A stretch of DNA of 56,528 nucleotides, taken from the NCBI GenBank assembly GCA_937898525.1, contig CALCBC010000005.1, forward strand, positions 1-56,528, in the 5' to 3' direction. The notes beneath the pieces were generated by a model that made no database searches, was not told the DNA's origin, and worked only from the letters and a program-made list of their open reading frames with translations. Both the position numbers and the translations under genes were made by a program. Shown here one piece after another: positions 44,917 through 54,123 of this stretch. Source of the DNA: an uncultured Sphingomonadales bacterium (GTDB lineage Bacteria > Pseudomonadota > Alphaproteobacteria > Sphingomonadales > Sphingomonadaceae). How positions within the stretch are numbered: the stretch's first letter is position 1; each line of letters starts with the position of its first letter.

Positions 44917-45640
44917 TCCGCAGCCGCCGGCCGAGGCGGTGCCGGTGTCCGCGCGCACGGCCGACCTGCCGCGACGGCTCGCTTCGGCCGCGGTGATGCT
45001 AGGTTTGGCCGCGGTCGCGATCGGGCTCGGCGGGCGCGTGCTCGATGCGTTCATCGTTGCCGTCGCGCTGGTCGCCTTCGGCGAGTGCGTGCAGCTCATC
45101 ATGCGGGCGACGGACGATCTCGCGCTGCGCGCGGCGGGCGTGGCCCTCGGCCTGGCCTATTTCGGCGCCGCGGCCGCGGTGTTGATCGGGGCGGGGACGT
45201 TCCTGCTGATCCTGGTCATCGGGATCGCGGTGTTCACCGATACCGGGGCCTATTTCGCCGGGCGGGCGATCGGCGGTCCGAAGATCGCCCCGAGCATCAG
45301 CCCGTCGAAGACCTGGGCGGGGCTCGTCGGCGGTGTGGCAGCGTCGGTCGCCTGGATGTTCGTCTGGCTCTTCGCTATCGACGCCCCGCTGGGCTGGCCG
45401 CGGTTCGACGTCGGACTGCACCTGTCGCTCGCGAACACCCTCGGCGCGATCGTGCTTGCCGCGCTGCTGGCCGTGGTGGCCCAGGCGGGCGACTTCCTCG
45501 AGTCCTGGCTCAAGCGACGCGCGGGAGTGAAGGACTCCTCGCGCCTGATTCCGGGCCACGGCGGGGTGTTCGACCGTATCGACGGCCTCGTACCGGTCGT
45601 GCTCGTTGCCGGCGCATTCGCTGCATGGATGGCAGCCTGA
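44903..45640 (+). CDS. cdsA: Phosphatidate cytidylyltransferase
   Basis: A 245-residue membrane protein with about seven spans. The CdsA signature is APSISPSKTWAGLVGG and SWLKRRAGVKDSSRLIPGHG followed by GGVFDRIDGL. It makes CDP-diacylglycerol, precursor for pssA. No ATG starts the conserved region; TTG 44903 with GGGAGCGG upstream is taken, and TTG 44882 is possible. It overlaps the end of uppS by 14 bases. Confidence 0.92.
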   Translation: MAGVDPQPPAEAVPVSARTADLPRRLASAAVMLGLAAVAIGLGGRVLDAFIVAVALVAFGECVQLIMRATDDLALRAAGVALGLAYFGAAAAVLIGAGTFLLILVIGIAVFTDTGAYFAGRAIGGPKIAPSISPSKTWAGLVGGVAASVAWMFVWLFAIDAPLGWPRFDVGLHLSLANTLGAIVLAALLAVVAQAGDFLESWLKRRAGVKDSSRLIPGHGGVFDRIDGLVPVVLVAGAFAAWMAA

Positions 45641-45643
45641 CCG

Positions 45644-46804
45644 ATGCGCGGGATCACCATCCTCGGCGCGACCGGCTCGATCGGGGCTTCGGCGCTCGAC
45701 CTGGTCCGGCGCAACCGTGACGATTGGCGGGTCGTCGCGCTGACCGCTCACGCGCAGGCCCGCGAGCTGGCCGGACTGGCGCGCGAGTTCGGCGCCGAAC
45801 TCGCCGTCGTGTCGGACGAAAGCCGGCTGCCCGAGCTGCGCGAGGCGCTCGCGGGCAGCGGGATCGAGACCGCAGGCGGTCCCGGGGGCCTGCTCGAGGC
45901 CGCATCGCGCGGGGCGGATCTGACGCTTGCGGCGATCGTCGGCTGCGCGGGTCTCGCGCCGACGATGGCGGCGATCGAGCAGGGCGGGATCGTCGCGCTG
46001 GCCAACAAGGAATCGCTGGTTTCGGCGGGCGAGGTGATGACCGCGGCCGTGGCGAGGCACGGAGCTACGCTCCTGCCGGTTGATTCCGAGCACAACGCGA
46101 TCTTCCAGTGCCTCGCCGGGAACGATCTTGCCGACGTGCGCCGCATCACGCTGACCGCCAGCGGCGGCCCGCTGCGCGACTGGACCCCGGCCCAGCTCCG
46201 CGCGGCAACCCCGGCGCAGGCGGTGGCGCATCCGAACTGGCGCATGGGCGCCAAGATCAGCGTCGATTCGGCGACGATGATGAACAAGGGACTCGAGTTC
46301 ATCGAGGCCCACCACCTGTTCCAGGTGGGGCTCGATCGGCTGCGGATCGTGATCCACCCGCAGAGCGTGATCCACTCGATGGTCGAATACCGCGACGGGT
46401 CGACCCTGGCGCAGCTCGGCCCGTCGGACATGCGCGTGCCGATCGCCTCGTGCCTCGCCTGGCCGCGGCGGATGGATACGCCATGCGCCCCGCTCGATCT
46501 CGCCGCGATCGGCGAGCTGACCTTCCTGCCGCCCGACGAGGAGCGCTTCCCGGCGACGCGGCTCGCGCGCGAGGCCGCCGCGGCGGGCGGGGCTGCCCCG
46601 GCAGTGCTCAATGCAGCCAACGAGGTCGCCGTCGCCGCCTTCCTCGCCGGTCAGATCGCGTTCACCGATATTTCGCCATTGGTGGCGCAGACCCTCGCCT
46701 GCGACCTGCCGCCAGCGCCGCTCACTCTCGACGACGTGCTCGCCGTCGACCGCGAGGCGCGGGCGCGGGCTGCGGAAATGCTGGAGATACCCCGAGTTGC
46801 TTGA
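45644..46804 (+). CDS. dxr: 1-deoxy-D-xylulose 5-phosphate reductoisomerase
   Basis: A 386-residue NADPH enzyme of the MEP isoprenoid pathway. ILGATGSIGASALDLVRR is the NADPH loop. VALANKESLVSAGEVM, PVDSEHNAIFQCLAG and SASGGPLRDW-like TLTASGGPLRDWTP line the active site, with MNKGLEFIEAHHLF and SVIHSMVEYRDGS for metal and substrate. Normal length (about 390). Three bases after cdsA; its end overlaps rseP by eight bases if rseP begins at TTG 46797. Confidence 0.97.
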   Translation: MRGITILGATGSIGASALDLVRRNRDDWRVVALTAHAQARELAGLAREFGAELAVVSDESRLPELREALAGSGIETAGGPGGLLEAASRGADLTLAAIVGCAGLAPTMAAIEQGGIVALANKESLVSAGEVMTAAVARHGATLLPVDSEHNAIFQCLAGNDLADVRRITLTASGGPLRDWTPAQLRAATPAQAVAHPNWRMGAKISVDSATMMNKGLEFIEAHHLFQVGLDRLRIVIHPQSVIHSMVEYRDGSTLAQLGPSDMRVPIASCLAWPRRMDTPCAPLDLAAIGELTFLPPDEERFPATRLAREAAAAGGAAPAVLNAANEVAVAAFLAGQIAFTDISPLVAQTLACDLPPAPLTLDDVLAVDREARARAAEMLEIPRVA

Positions 46805-47912
46805 GTCGGTGCCGTTATGGATGTGGATCGTCGGCTTCCTGCTGATGCTGGGGCCGCTGGTGACCGTCCACGAGCTCGGGCATTACCTCGTCGGACGCTG
46901 GTTCGGCGTGAAAGCCGAGTCCTTTTCGATAGGGTTCGGCAAGGAACTGGCAGGCTGGACCGACCGACGCGGGACTCGCTGGAAGCTCTCGGCCCTGCCA
47001 CTCGGGGGCTACGTGCAGTTTGCCGGGGACATGAACCCGGCCAGCCAGCCGAGCGACGCATGGCTGGCGCTGCCGCCCGAGGAGCGCGCGAAGACCTTTC
47101 AGGCCAAGCCTCTGTGGCAGCGCGCGCTGATCGTTGCCGCCGGCCCGGTGACCAATTTCCTGGTCGCGATCGCCATCCTCGCGAGTTTCAACTTCGCCTA
47201 CGGCAAGCTCGAGATTCCGCCGGTGGTGCAGGTGCTGGTCGAGGACAGCGCCGCCGAGCGTGCCGGACTGCGCATCGGCGACCGGATCGTGGCGATGGAC
47301 GGCAAGCCCGTGACCAGCTTCGAGGAAGTCGCCAACAGGATCGTGCCCTATCCCGGCGAGACCGTGGCGCTCGAAGTCGACCGCGCGGGCGAGCGGCTGA
47401 ACTTCGCACTGACGATCCCCTCGGTCGTCGAGCGGGACCGTTTCGGCAACGAGTTCAGCGTAGGCCAGATCGGGATCGGCTCGGTGGCCGCGCGGATCGT
47501 CCCCGTGGGGCCGGGCGAGGCGCTCGTGCTCGGCGTCCGTCAGACGGGCGACATCGTCGAGATGATGGTCACCGGCATCTGGCAAATCGCGACCGGGCGA
47601 CGTTCGGTCAAGGAGCTCGGCGGGCCGGTCAAGATGGCCAAGTTCTCGGGCGAGCAACTGAGCCTCGGATGGCGCCAGTTCGTGGCTTTCGTGGCGCTGA
47701 TATCAATTAACTTGGCATTCATTAACCTGTTGCCAATCCCGGCCCTCGACGGCGGGCACCTGGCTTTCTACGCGGCCGAGGCGGTTCGCCGGAAGCCGTT
47801 GGGGCCGCGCAGTCAGGAGTGGGCGTTCCGCACCGGCATAGCTTTCGTGCTTGCGCTGATGCTGTTCGTCACGATCAACGACGTGGCTTCGCTGCCCATC
47901 TTCGGCGGCTAG
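46797..47912 (+). CDS. rseP: Site-2 intramembrane protease RseP
   Basis: A 371-residue membrane metalloprotease. PLVTVHELGHYLVGRWFGV carries the HExxH zinc site (His25, Glu26, His29 from TTG) in the first span; a PDZ domain follows (about 135-210, PPVVQVLVEDSAAERAGLRIGD); and the second active-site motif INLLPIPALDGGHL is near 315. It cleaves anti-sigma factors and signal-peptide remnants. Start: TTG 46797 with GGAG upstream; GTG 46809 and ATG 46821 are alternatives. Confidence 0.94.
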   Translation: MLESVPLWMWIVGFLLMLGPLVTVHELGHYLVGRWFGVKAESFSIGFGKELAGWTDRRGTRWKLSALPLGGYVQFAGDMNPASQPSDAWLALPPEERAKTFQAKPLWQRALIVAAGPVTNFLVAIAILASFNFAYGKLEIPPVVQVLVEDSAAERAGLRIGDRIVAMDGKPVTSFEEVANRIVPYPGETVALEVDRAGERLNFALTIPSVVERDRFGNEFSVGQIGIGSVAARIVPVGPGEALVLGVRQTGDIVEMMVTGIWQIATGRRSVKELGGPVKMAKFSGEQLSLGWRQFVAFVALISINLAFINLLPIPALDGGHLAFYAAEAVRRKPLGPRSQEWAFRTGIAFVLALMLFVTINDVASLPIFGG

Positions 47913-48100
47913 GTTCTCGAGAGGGTTGTCCCGGCTATTCGGACGGGACGGGGATAAGGAAGGCACTGGCAGCGCATTTCCCGGCTTGTTCGCTTGATCG
48001 CTTGCCCGGCATCGGGCAAGGGCGCACCTTCGCAGCAACCATGATGTCCGATCCCGCGGGGGCAGGATCGCATCGCGAGACCGGGACACGCGAGTGTCGT

Positions 48101-50845
48101 ATGAATGGACGGGACATGAGCGCCAGGGCTAAGACGATACCAGCCTCCAAGTTCGCCGCGGCCCTGCTCGGTTGCACAGTGCTCGCAGGCATTCCCACAG
48201 CCGCGCTGGCGCAGGATGACGCGGCTCCGGCAGAACCGGCGCCAGCCCCGGCCGAGCAGGCCCCCGCTCCAGCCGAACAGTCCAACATCATCCGCACGAT
48301 CGCGGTCGCCGGGGCCCAGCGGCTCGAGCCAGCGACGATCGTCAGTTACATCCAGCTTCGTCCGGGCCAGCCCTACACGGCCGCCGCGGCCGACCAGGCG
48401 CTCAAGGACCTCGCCGCGACCGAGCTTTTCACCGACGATACGCGGATCGATTTCAACAACGGCAACGTCGTGATCACCGTGCAGGAAAACCCGGTGATCA
48501 ACCGCATCGTGCTCGAGGGCAACCGGCGCCTCAAGGACGACAAGATCCTGCCCGAGATCAAGCTTGCTCCGCGGCAGATCTTCACCCGCTCGAAAGTCCG
48601 CGCCGACGTCGCCCGCATCATCGAGCTGTACAAGCGGCAGGGTCGCTTTGCGGCCACCGTCGAGCCGAAAATGGTCCAGCTCGACCAGAACCGCGTCGAC
48701 GTGGTGTTCGAGATCAACGAGGGCCCGAAGTCCAAGGTCCGCGCGATCAACTTCATCGGCAACGAGGCGTTTTCGGACGGAGAGCTTCGCGGCGAGATGA
48801 TCACCAAGGTTGCGAGCCTGACCAAGATCCTCAGCTCGACGACCAGCTACGACCCGGACCGGCTGGCCTACGACCAGCAGCAGCTGCGCGCGTTCTATCT
48901 GCAGAACGGCTATGCCGATTTCCGCATCGTCTCCGCGGTTGCCGAGCTAACGCCCGACAAGCGCGACTTCATCATCACCTTCGTGGTCGAGGAGGGCGAG
49001 CGCTACAAGTTCGGCGACGTTGCTGTCGAGAGCCAGCTGCGCGACTTCGACAGCGCGGCGATGACTCGCGCGCTGCCGATGAAGTCGGGCGACTGGTACG
49101 ATGCCAAGCTGGTCGAAGACACGATCGAGCAACTGACCGAGACCGCCGGCACCTTCGGCTACGCCTTCGCCAACGTGCGCCCCGATTTCGAGCGCAATCG
49201 CGAGACGCTGACGATGAACGTCCGGTTCCTCATCAACGAGGCGCCGCGCGTCTACGTCGAACGCGTCGACATCAACGGCAACACGCTGACCCAGGACAAG
49301 GTCATCCGCCGCGAGTTCCGCATCAACGAGGGCGATGCTTTCAACTCGCTGCAGGTCAGGCGTTCGACCGCGCGCATCAACTCGCTCGGCTACTTCCAGG
49401 AGAACTTCGAGATCGACCAGGTCGACGGCAGCGCGCCCGACCGGATCGTGCTCGAGGCCAACGTCCAGGAACGCCCGACCGGCGAGCTTTCGCTTTCGGC
49501 CGGATTCTCCAGCCTCGAGAAGTTCGTGTTCCAGGGCTCGATCCGCCAGAACAACTTCCGCGGGCGTGGCCAGATCGTCGGGCTTGGCGTCAACTATTCG
49601 AGCTACTCGAAGGCGGCCAACATCAGTTTCACCGAGCCGTTCATCTTCGACCGCAACATCTCGGCCGGCGCCGACATCTACCACCGCGACTACAACAACG
49701 GGTACTACAACCGGCGGACGGCCACCTACGAGCAGGCGACCACGGGTTTCGCGCTTCGCGCCGGCGTGCCGCTGACCGAGTACATGTCGCTGCTCCTGCG
49801 GTACACCTTCAACCACGACAAGGTGACCATCGACGAGAACCAGTTCTTCTCCGACTTCGACGGCGACGGTGTGCGCGAGTGCGAGCCGCTGCTCGCCGGG
49901 CGCTACCTGTGCGAGGCGATCGGCACGACCACGACCTCGCTGATCGGCGCCTCGCTGGTCTACGACACGCTCAACAACCGCCTGCGCCCGACCCGCGGCG
50001 AGACCGCCAGCATAAGCCTCGACTTCGCCGGCGTCGGCGGTGACAAGAAGTTCGTCCGCGCAACGGCGCGGGCGGCGAAGTTCTGGCCGCTCGGCGGCGG
50101 GTTCATCTTCTCGCTGACCGGGCAGAGCGGCATCATCTACGGCCTCAATGACGCGCCTCCAGGGTCCGACCCGGTGCAGCTGACCGACCGCTTCTTCCTC
50201 AGCGAGGCGGACGTGCGCGGCTTTGACATTCGCGGCATCGGGCCGCGTGTCGTGCGGCGCTATTACGACACCAGCGATCCCGACAACCCGGTCCTGTTCC
50301 CGATCGACCACGACAGCACGCAGGACGACGCGCTCGGTGGTACCGCAATGTACACGGCGCGTGCGGAGATCGAGATCCCGGTCAGCTCGGGCATTCGCGA
50401 GATGGGCATCCGCCCGTCGGTATTCCTGGACGTGGGTTCGGTGTTCGGCATCGTCGACCCGGTGCTCAACACCAGCCCCTACCCCGACGGCATCTTCATC
50501 CCGACGCGCGACGCGCAGGGCAACCCGCTCTACACGCAGATCGACGCGGCGACGGTCACCAATACCGTCTGCACGCCGACTGCAACCTCGATCACGACCA
50601 ACCCGGTCAACCCCAATCCGCCCGCTTGCCTTCCGAATGCCAACAACTCGCCGATCGGCGCCACGCTGCCGCCGTTCGTCGAGGAATTCTACGGCGATAC
50701 CTGGAAGCCGCGCGTCGCGGTCGGCATCGGCGTCAACTGGAACTCGCCGTTCGGTCCGTTCAGGGTCAACTTCGCCTACGACCTCGTGTCGTACGAAGGG
50801 GACGACCCGAAGACATTCTCCTTCAACGTAGGAACCCAATTCTGA
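48101..50845 (+). CDS. bamA: Outer-membrane assembly factor BamA
   Basis: A 914-residue protein: signal peptide (cleaved near TAALAQ, about 44), an Ala/Pro linker, five POTRA repeats (about 65-480, beginning IIRTIAVAGAQRLEPATIVS), and a 16-strand barrel from about 500. The conserved lid motif VRGF appears in EADVRGFDIRGIGPR. It inserts beta-barrel proteins in the outer membrane. Longer than E. coli BamA by about 100 residues because of extended barrel loops, including a Pro/Asn-rich loop near 860. ATG 48101 is chosen; 48116 is an alternative. The stop overlaps the ompH start. Confidence 0.95.
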   Translation: MNGRDMSARAKTIPASKFAAALLGCTVLAGIPTAALAQDDAAPAEPAPAPAEQAPAPAEQSNIIRTIAVAGAQRLEPATIVSYIQLRPGQPYTAAAADQALKDLAATELFTDDTRIDFNNGNVVITVQENPVINRIVLEGNRRLKDDKILPEIKLAPRQIFTRSKVRADVARIIELYKRQGRFAATVEPKMVQLDQNRVDVVFEINEGPKSKVRAINFIGNEAFSDGELRGEMITKVASLTKILSSTTSYDPDRLAYDQQQLRAFYLQNGYADFRIVSAVAELTPDKRDFIITFVVEEGERYKFGDVAVESQLRDFDSAAMTRALPMKSGDWYDAKLVEDTIEQLTETAGTFGYAFANVRPDFERNRETLTMNVRFLINEAPRVYVERVDINGNTLTQDKVIRREFRINEGDAFNSLQVRRSTARINSLGYFQENFEIDQVDGSAPDRIVLEANVQERPTGELSLSAGFSSLEKFVFQGSIRQNNFRGRGQIVGLGVNYSSYSKAANISFTEPFIFDRNISAGADIYHRDYNNGYYNRRTATYEQATTGFALRAGVPLTEYMSLLLRYTFNHDKVTIDENQFFSDFDGDGVRECEPLLAGRYLCEAIGTTTTSLIGASLVYDTLNNRLRPTRGETASISLDFAGVGGDKKFVRATARAAKFWPLGGGFIFSLTGQSGIIYGLNDAPPGSDPVQLTDRFFLSEADVRGFDIRGIGPRVVRRYYDTSDPDNPVLFPIDHDSTQDDALGGTAMYTARAEIEIPVSSGIREMGIRPSVFLDVGSVFGIVDPVLNTSPYPDGIFIPTRDAQGNPLYTQIDAATVTNTVCTPTATSITTNPVNPNPPACLPNANNSPIGATLPPFVEEFYGDTWKPRVAVGIGVNWNSPFGPFRVNFAYDLVSYEGDDPKTFSFNVGTQF

Positions 50846-51534
50846 TGAAACCGCACCTTCTTTCGCTGGCCGCGCTGGCGCTGTCGGCCACCGTGGCCGT
50901 GCCCGCCGCGGCACAGGTCAACGGGATCGGCGTGACCGACCCGGCGATTGCCATCGCCAGCTCGCAGGCGCTGCAGGCCGCTTACAGCCAGATCGGCACG
51001 ACCTATCAGGAACAGCGCACCCAGCTCGAGCAGCTGCAGCAGCAGCGCGACGCACTGGTTCGCCAGTTCGACACCGACAACGATGGCCAGCTGAGCGAAG
51101 CCGAGCAGCAGGCGGCGCAGGCGAATGCCAGCGCCGTGCAGCAATTGCAGACGCTCGACCAGACGATCCAGCAGACCCAGGCACCGATCCAGCTCGCGCG
51201 GATCTACGCGGTCGAGCAGATCGCGATGCAGTACGGCGCCGCCGTCCAGCAGGTCGTGACGGCCAACAACGTCTCGCTGATCCTGAGCCCGGCCTCGGTG
51301 GTCTACGCCGCCGAGGCGGTCGATCTGACCGACGAGATCGTCGCCCAGCTCAACACGCTGGTGCCGACCGTGTCGACCGCGGTGCCGGCCGGCTGGCAAC
51401 CGCAGAGGCAGTCTGTGACGCTGTACCAGGAAGTGCAGCAGATGCTGCTCAGCGCGGCGGTCCAGCAGGCGCAGGCCCAGCAGCAGGCGGCGCCGGCACA
51501 GGCTCCGGCCCAGAACCAGGTCCAGGGCCGCTGA
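50845..51534 (+). CDS. OmpH/Skp-family periplasmic chaperone with EF-hand-like loop
   Basis: A 229-residue protein with a signal peptide (MKPHLLSLAALALSATVAVP). Mature VNGIGVTDPAIAIASSQALQ begins the OmpH core, followed by a long Gln-rich coiled coil. Residues 76-87 (DTDNDGQLSEAE) fit the EF-hand loop DxDxDGxxxxxE. The C-terminus is Gln/Ala-rich. Skp holds unfolded outer-membrane proteins for BamA. Start ATG overlaps the bamA stop (TGATG). The calcium loop is unusual for the family. Confidence 0.85.
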   Translation: MKPHLLSLAALALSATVAVPAAAQVNGIGVTDPAIAIASSQALQAAYSQIGTTYQEQRTQLEQLQQQRDALVRQFDTDNDGQLSEAEQQAAQANASAVQQLQTLDQTIQQTQAPIQLARIYAVEQIAMQYGAAVQQVVTANNVSLILSPASVVYAAEAVDLTDEIVAQLNTLVPTVSTAVPAGWQPQRQSVTLYQEVQQMLLSAAVQQAQAQQQAAPAQAPAQNQVQGR

Positions 51535-51553
51535 TCCGGAGCGGGGACAGGGC

Positions 51554-52021
51554 ATGAGCGGAGCAACGTCAGAGGCGCAAGTCTACGACATCGCGCAGAT
51601 CCTCAACGCCCTGCCGCACCGGTATCCGCTGCTGCTCGTCGACCGGGTCAAGAGCCTGAAGGTCGACGAGGAGATTCACGCGGTCAAGGCGGTCAGCTTC
51701 AACGAGCAGTTCTTCCAGGGGCATTTCCCCGGCCGTCCGATCATGCCCGGCGTGCTGCAGATCGAGGCGCTGGCGCAGGCCGCGGCGATCCTCGCCATCG
51801 AGACGCTGCAGCTCGCCGGATCGGGCAAGCTGGTCTATTTCATGGCCATCGACGAGGCCAAGTTCCGCGCGCCCGTGGAACCCGGCTGCCTGCTCGACCT
51901 CAACGTCGGCTTCGTCCAGAAGCGCGCCCGTGTGTGCAAGTTCTGGGGCAAGGCCAGCGTGGAGGGCAAGGTCACCTGCGAGGTTCAGTTCACCGCGATG
52001 GTTGCGGACCCGCCGGCCTGA
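51554..52021 (+). CDS. fabZ: 3-hydroxyacyl-ACP dehydratase FabZ
   Basis: A 155-residue hot-dog-fold enzyme. LPHRYPLLLVDRV starts the conserved fold; the catalytic His57 and Glu71 lie in QGHFPGRPIMPGVLQIEALAQ. It dehydrates 3-hydroxyacyl-ACP in fatty-acid elongation. Nineteen bases separate the ompH stop from its ATG. In LPS-making bacteria lpxD precedes and lpxA follows this gene; neither is here. Confidence 0.97.
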   Translation: MSGATSEAQVYDIAQILNALPHRYPLLLVDRVKSLKVDEEIHAVKAVSFNEQFFQGHFPGRPIMPGVLQIEALAQAAAILAIETLQLAGSGKLVYFMAIDEAKFRAPVEPGCLLDLNVGFVQKRARVCKFWGKASVEGKVTCEVQFTAMVADPPA

Positions 52022-52087
52022 GCGCCTCCTCGACCGGTTCAAGGACGAGCGGGTTTGGTTGGATCGGCGCAGAGGAACCGGTCCGCT

Positions 52088-52110
52088 CATCCTGAGCTTG
52101 TCGAAGGATG
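52088..52110. repeat. Dispersed palindromic repeat of the CATCCT...AGGATG type
   Basis: Arms CATCCTGAGC and a matching TCGAAGGATG frame a TTG centre (52088-52110). I recognise it as a highly repeated intergenic element in sphingomonads and relatives. A single copy is present in this window, between fabZ and rpmE. Confidence 0.7.
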
Positions 52111-52206
52111 CGACGCTTGCGTTTCTCGCGGGTCGCCGTTAAGGGCGCCGCTTTCCCGACATTGCCCGGCCGGTCGGAACCGGCCTTGCGCAGAAGGACT
52201 TACGCC

Positions 52207-52434
52207 ATGAAGGCCGATACCCATCCCGATTATCACATGATCAAGGTGCAGATGACCGACGGCACCGTGTTCGAAACTCGCTCCACCTGGGGCAAGGAAG
52301 GCGACACGCTGCACCTCGACATCGATCCGACCAGCCATCCGGCGTGGACCGGTGGCCAGCGCCAAATCGAGCAGGGCGGGCGCGTGGCGCAGTTCAACAA
52401 GCGCTTCGGCGGGCTCTCGCTCAAGTCGAAGTAA
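52207..52434 (+). CDS. rpmE: Ribosomal protein bL31
   Basis: A 75-residue protein: MKADTHPDYHMIKVQMTDGT, then TRSTWGKEGDTLHLDIDPTSHPAW and a basic C-terminus RVAQFNKRFGGLSLKSK. This is the zinc-free form, lacking the CxxC motif. It forms part of the intersubunit bridge. A terminator follows. Confidence 0.97.
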   Translation: MKADTHPDYHMIKVQMTDGTVFETRSTWGKEGDTLHLDIDPTSHPAWTGGQRQIEQGGRVAQFNKRFGGLSLKSK

Positions 52435-52456
52435 GCGGCGTTCCGACAGGTCAAGT

Positions 52457-52486
52457 GAAAGGGCGGTCCCGCGGGGCCGCCCTTTT
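52457..52486 (+). terminator. Intrinsic terminator after rpmE
   Basis: AAAGGGCGG (52458-52466) pairs with CCGCCCTTT (52477-52485), with a GC-rich loop and T-run at 52483-52486. It ends the rpmE transcript. Confidence 0.8.
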
Positions 52487-52553
52487 CGATTCTGCTCCGC
52501 ATTCGGAACCGCCGTCGCGGAACGGCCTTTCCTGATCCGAAGGAGAGGTCGCG

Positions 52554-54080
52554 ATGAATGCTTCCGACGAACACAGCCGCTCGCTCTGGATGAGCGACGG
52601 CCCGATAGCCGAGGCGCTGCCGCTGACGGCCGATTCCGAGGCCGACGTCGCCGTGATCGGCTCGGGCATTGCCGGCCTCTCGGTCGCCTACGAACTCGTC
52701 CGCCAGGAGCGTTCGGTGATCGTGATAGACCGCGGCGAGATCGGCGGAGGGATGACCGCGCGGACGACGGCCCACCTCGCCTCGGAGCTCGACGACTACT
52801 ACCATGAGCTGATCCGGGTGCGCGGGGCGGACGAGGCGCGGCGGCTGCACGAAAGCCAGGTCGCGGCCATCAACCGCATCGAGGCGATCTGCCGCGACGA
52901 GGCGATCGACTGCGACTTCCGCCGGCTCGATGGCTACCTCATCCCCTCGGAGGAGGGCGCAGCCGACCTGCTCGTACGCGAGTTCGAGGCCTGCCGCGAA
53001 ATCGGTGTCGAGGTCGAGTGGGCCGAGCGGGCGCCGATGCCGGGGCTCGACAGCGGGCGCTGTCTGCGCTTTCCGGACCAGGCGCGCTTCCATCCGACGC
53101 GTTACCTGCGCGGGCTTGCGCGGGCGATCGGGCGCCGCGGTGGACGGTTGTTCGCCGGTACGGCTTATGTCGATCACCGCCGTGACGGCGGCAAGGTGGT
53201 GATCGAGAGCGAGGCGGGGCCGCGGCTCACGGCCGCCGCGGCGGTGTTCGCGACCAATTCGCCGGTCAACAACCGGGTCAAGATCCACACCAAGCAGATG
53301 CCGATGCGCACCTACGCGATCGCCGGGCGGGTGCCGCGCGGCTCGGTGCCCGACGCACTGCTGTGGGACACGCTCGAAGCGTACCACTACGTGCGACTGC
53401 AGGAACTCAGCGATAGCGAGGATTGGCTCATCGTTGGCGGCGAGGACCACCGCAGCGGGGAGGCGAGCGACATGGATGCGCGGATCGCCGCGCTCGCCGA
53501 ATGGACCCGGCGGCGCTACCCGGGGTTCGGCAAGCTCGAATTCAGCTGGTCCGGGCAAGTCATGGAGCCGATCGACTTCATGCCCTTCTCGGGACGCAAC
53601 CCGGGCGAGGACAACGTCTACATCCACACCGGTGACAGCGGCCAGGGGATCACCAACGGTGTGGCCGGCGCGTTGACGATCGCGCCGCTGATCCTCGGGC
53701 AGGACAGCCGGTTTGCCGAAATCTTCGACCCGGGCCGCAAGTCGCTGACCGCCGGGCCGTCGCTCGCCGAATTCGCCGAAGGCCAGGTCGGGGTGCTCAA
53801 GAACATGGCCGAGCATCTCGGGCCTGGTGAAATTGGCTCGATCGACGACCTTGCACCGGGCGAGGGCGGCATCCTGCGCCGCGGGGCGAAGAAGGTCGCG
53901 GTCTATCGGGCAGGCGATGGTTCCGTCAGCGAGCGCTCGGCAGTCTGCACGCACGCCGGGTGCGTGGTGCACTGGAACGGTTTCGAGAAATGCTGGGATT
54001 GCCCCTGCCACGGCTCGCAGTTCGCCCCGGACGGGGAAGTGCTCAACGGGCCGGCAGTGAAGCCGTTGGCCGAGGTGTGA
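52554..54080 (+). CDS. FAD-dependent oxidoreductase fused to a Rieske domain
   Basis: A 508-residue protein. The FAD-binding DAO fold starts at ADVAVIGSGIAGLSVAYEL (about 29-47). TARTTAHLASELDDYYHEL and GEDHRSGE follow, with GDSGQGITNGVAG near the end of the flavin domain. The C-terminal Rieske domain has CTHAGC and CPCHGSQFAPDGEV, giving the two Cys and two His ligands of a [2Fe-2S] cluster. This architecture (YhfW-like) is known; the substrate is unknown, an amine or glycine-betaine-like compound being possible. Monocistronic after the rpmE terminator. Confidence 0.9.
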   Translation: MNASDEHSRSLWMSDGPIAEALPLTADSEADVAVIGSGIAGLSVAYELVRQERSVIVIDRGEIGGGMTARTTAHLASELDDYYHELIRVRGADEARRLHESQVAAINRIEAICRDEAIDCDFRRLDGYLIPSEEGAADLLVREFEACREIGVEVEWAERAPMPGLDSGRCLRFPDQARFHPTRYLRGLARAIGRRGGRLFAGTAYVDHRRDGGKVVIESEAGPRLTAAAAVFATNSPVNNRVKIHTKQMPMRTYAIAGRVPRGSVPDALLWDTLEAYHYVRLQELSDSEDWLIVGGEDHRSGEASDMDARIAALAEWTRRRYPGFGKLEFSWSGQVMEPIDFMPFSGRNPGEDNVYIHTGDSGQGITNGVAGALTIAPLILGQDSRFAEIFDPGRKSLTAGPSLAEFAEGQVGVLKNMAEHLGPGEIGSIDDLAPGEGGILRRGAKKVAVYRAGDGSVSERSAVCTHAGCVVHWNGFEKCWDCPCHGSQFAPDGEVLNGPAVKPLAEV

Positions 54081-54085
54081 GCCAG

Positions 54086-54109
54086 TTTCCCTTTGCCCTG
54101 AAAGGGAAA
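54086..54109. terminator. Possible terminator hairpin between convergent genes
   Basis: TTTCCCTTT (54086-54094) and AAAGGGAAA (54101-54109) form a nine-base-pair stem around GCCCTG. It lies 6 bases after the oxidoreductase stop and 15 bases from the stop of the convergent GFA gene. No clear T-run follows on the plus strand, so strength is uncertain. Confidence 0.45.
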
Positions 54110-54123
54110 GGGTATTCAGGCAC

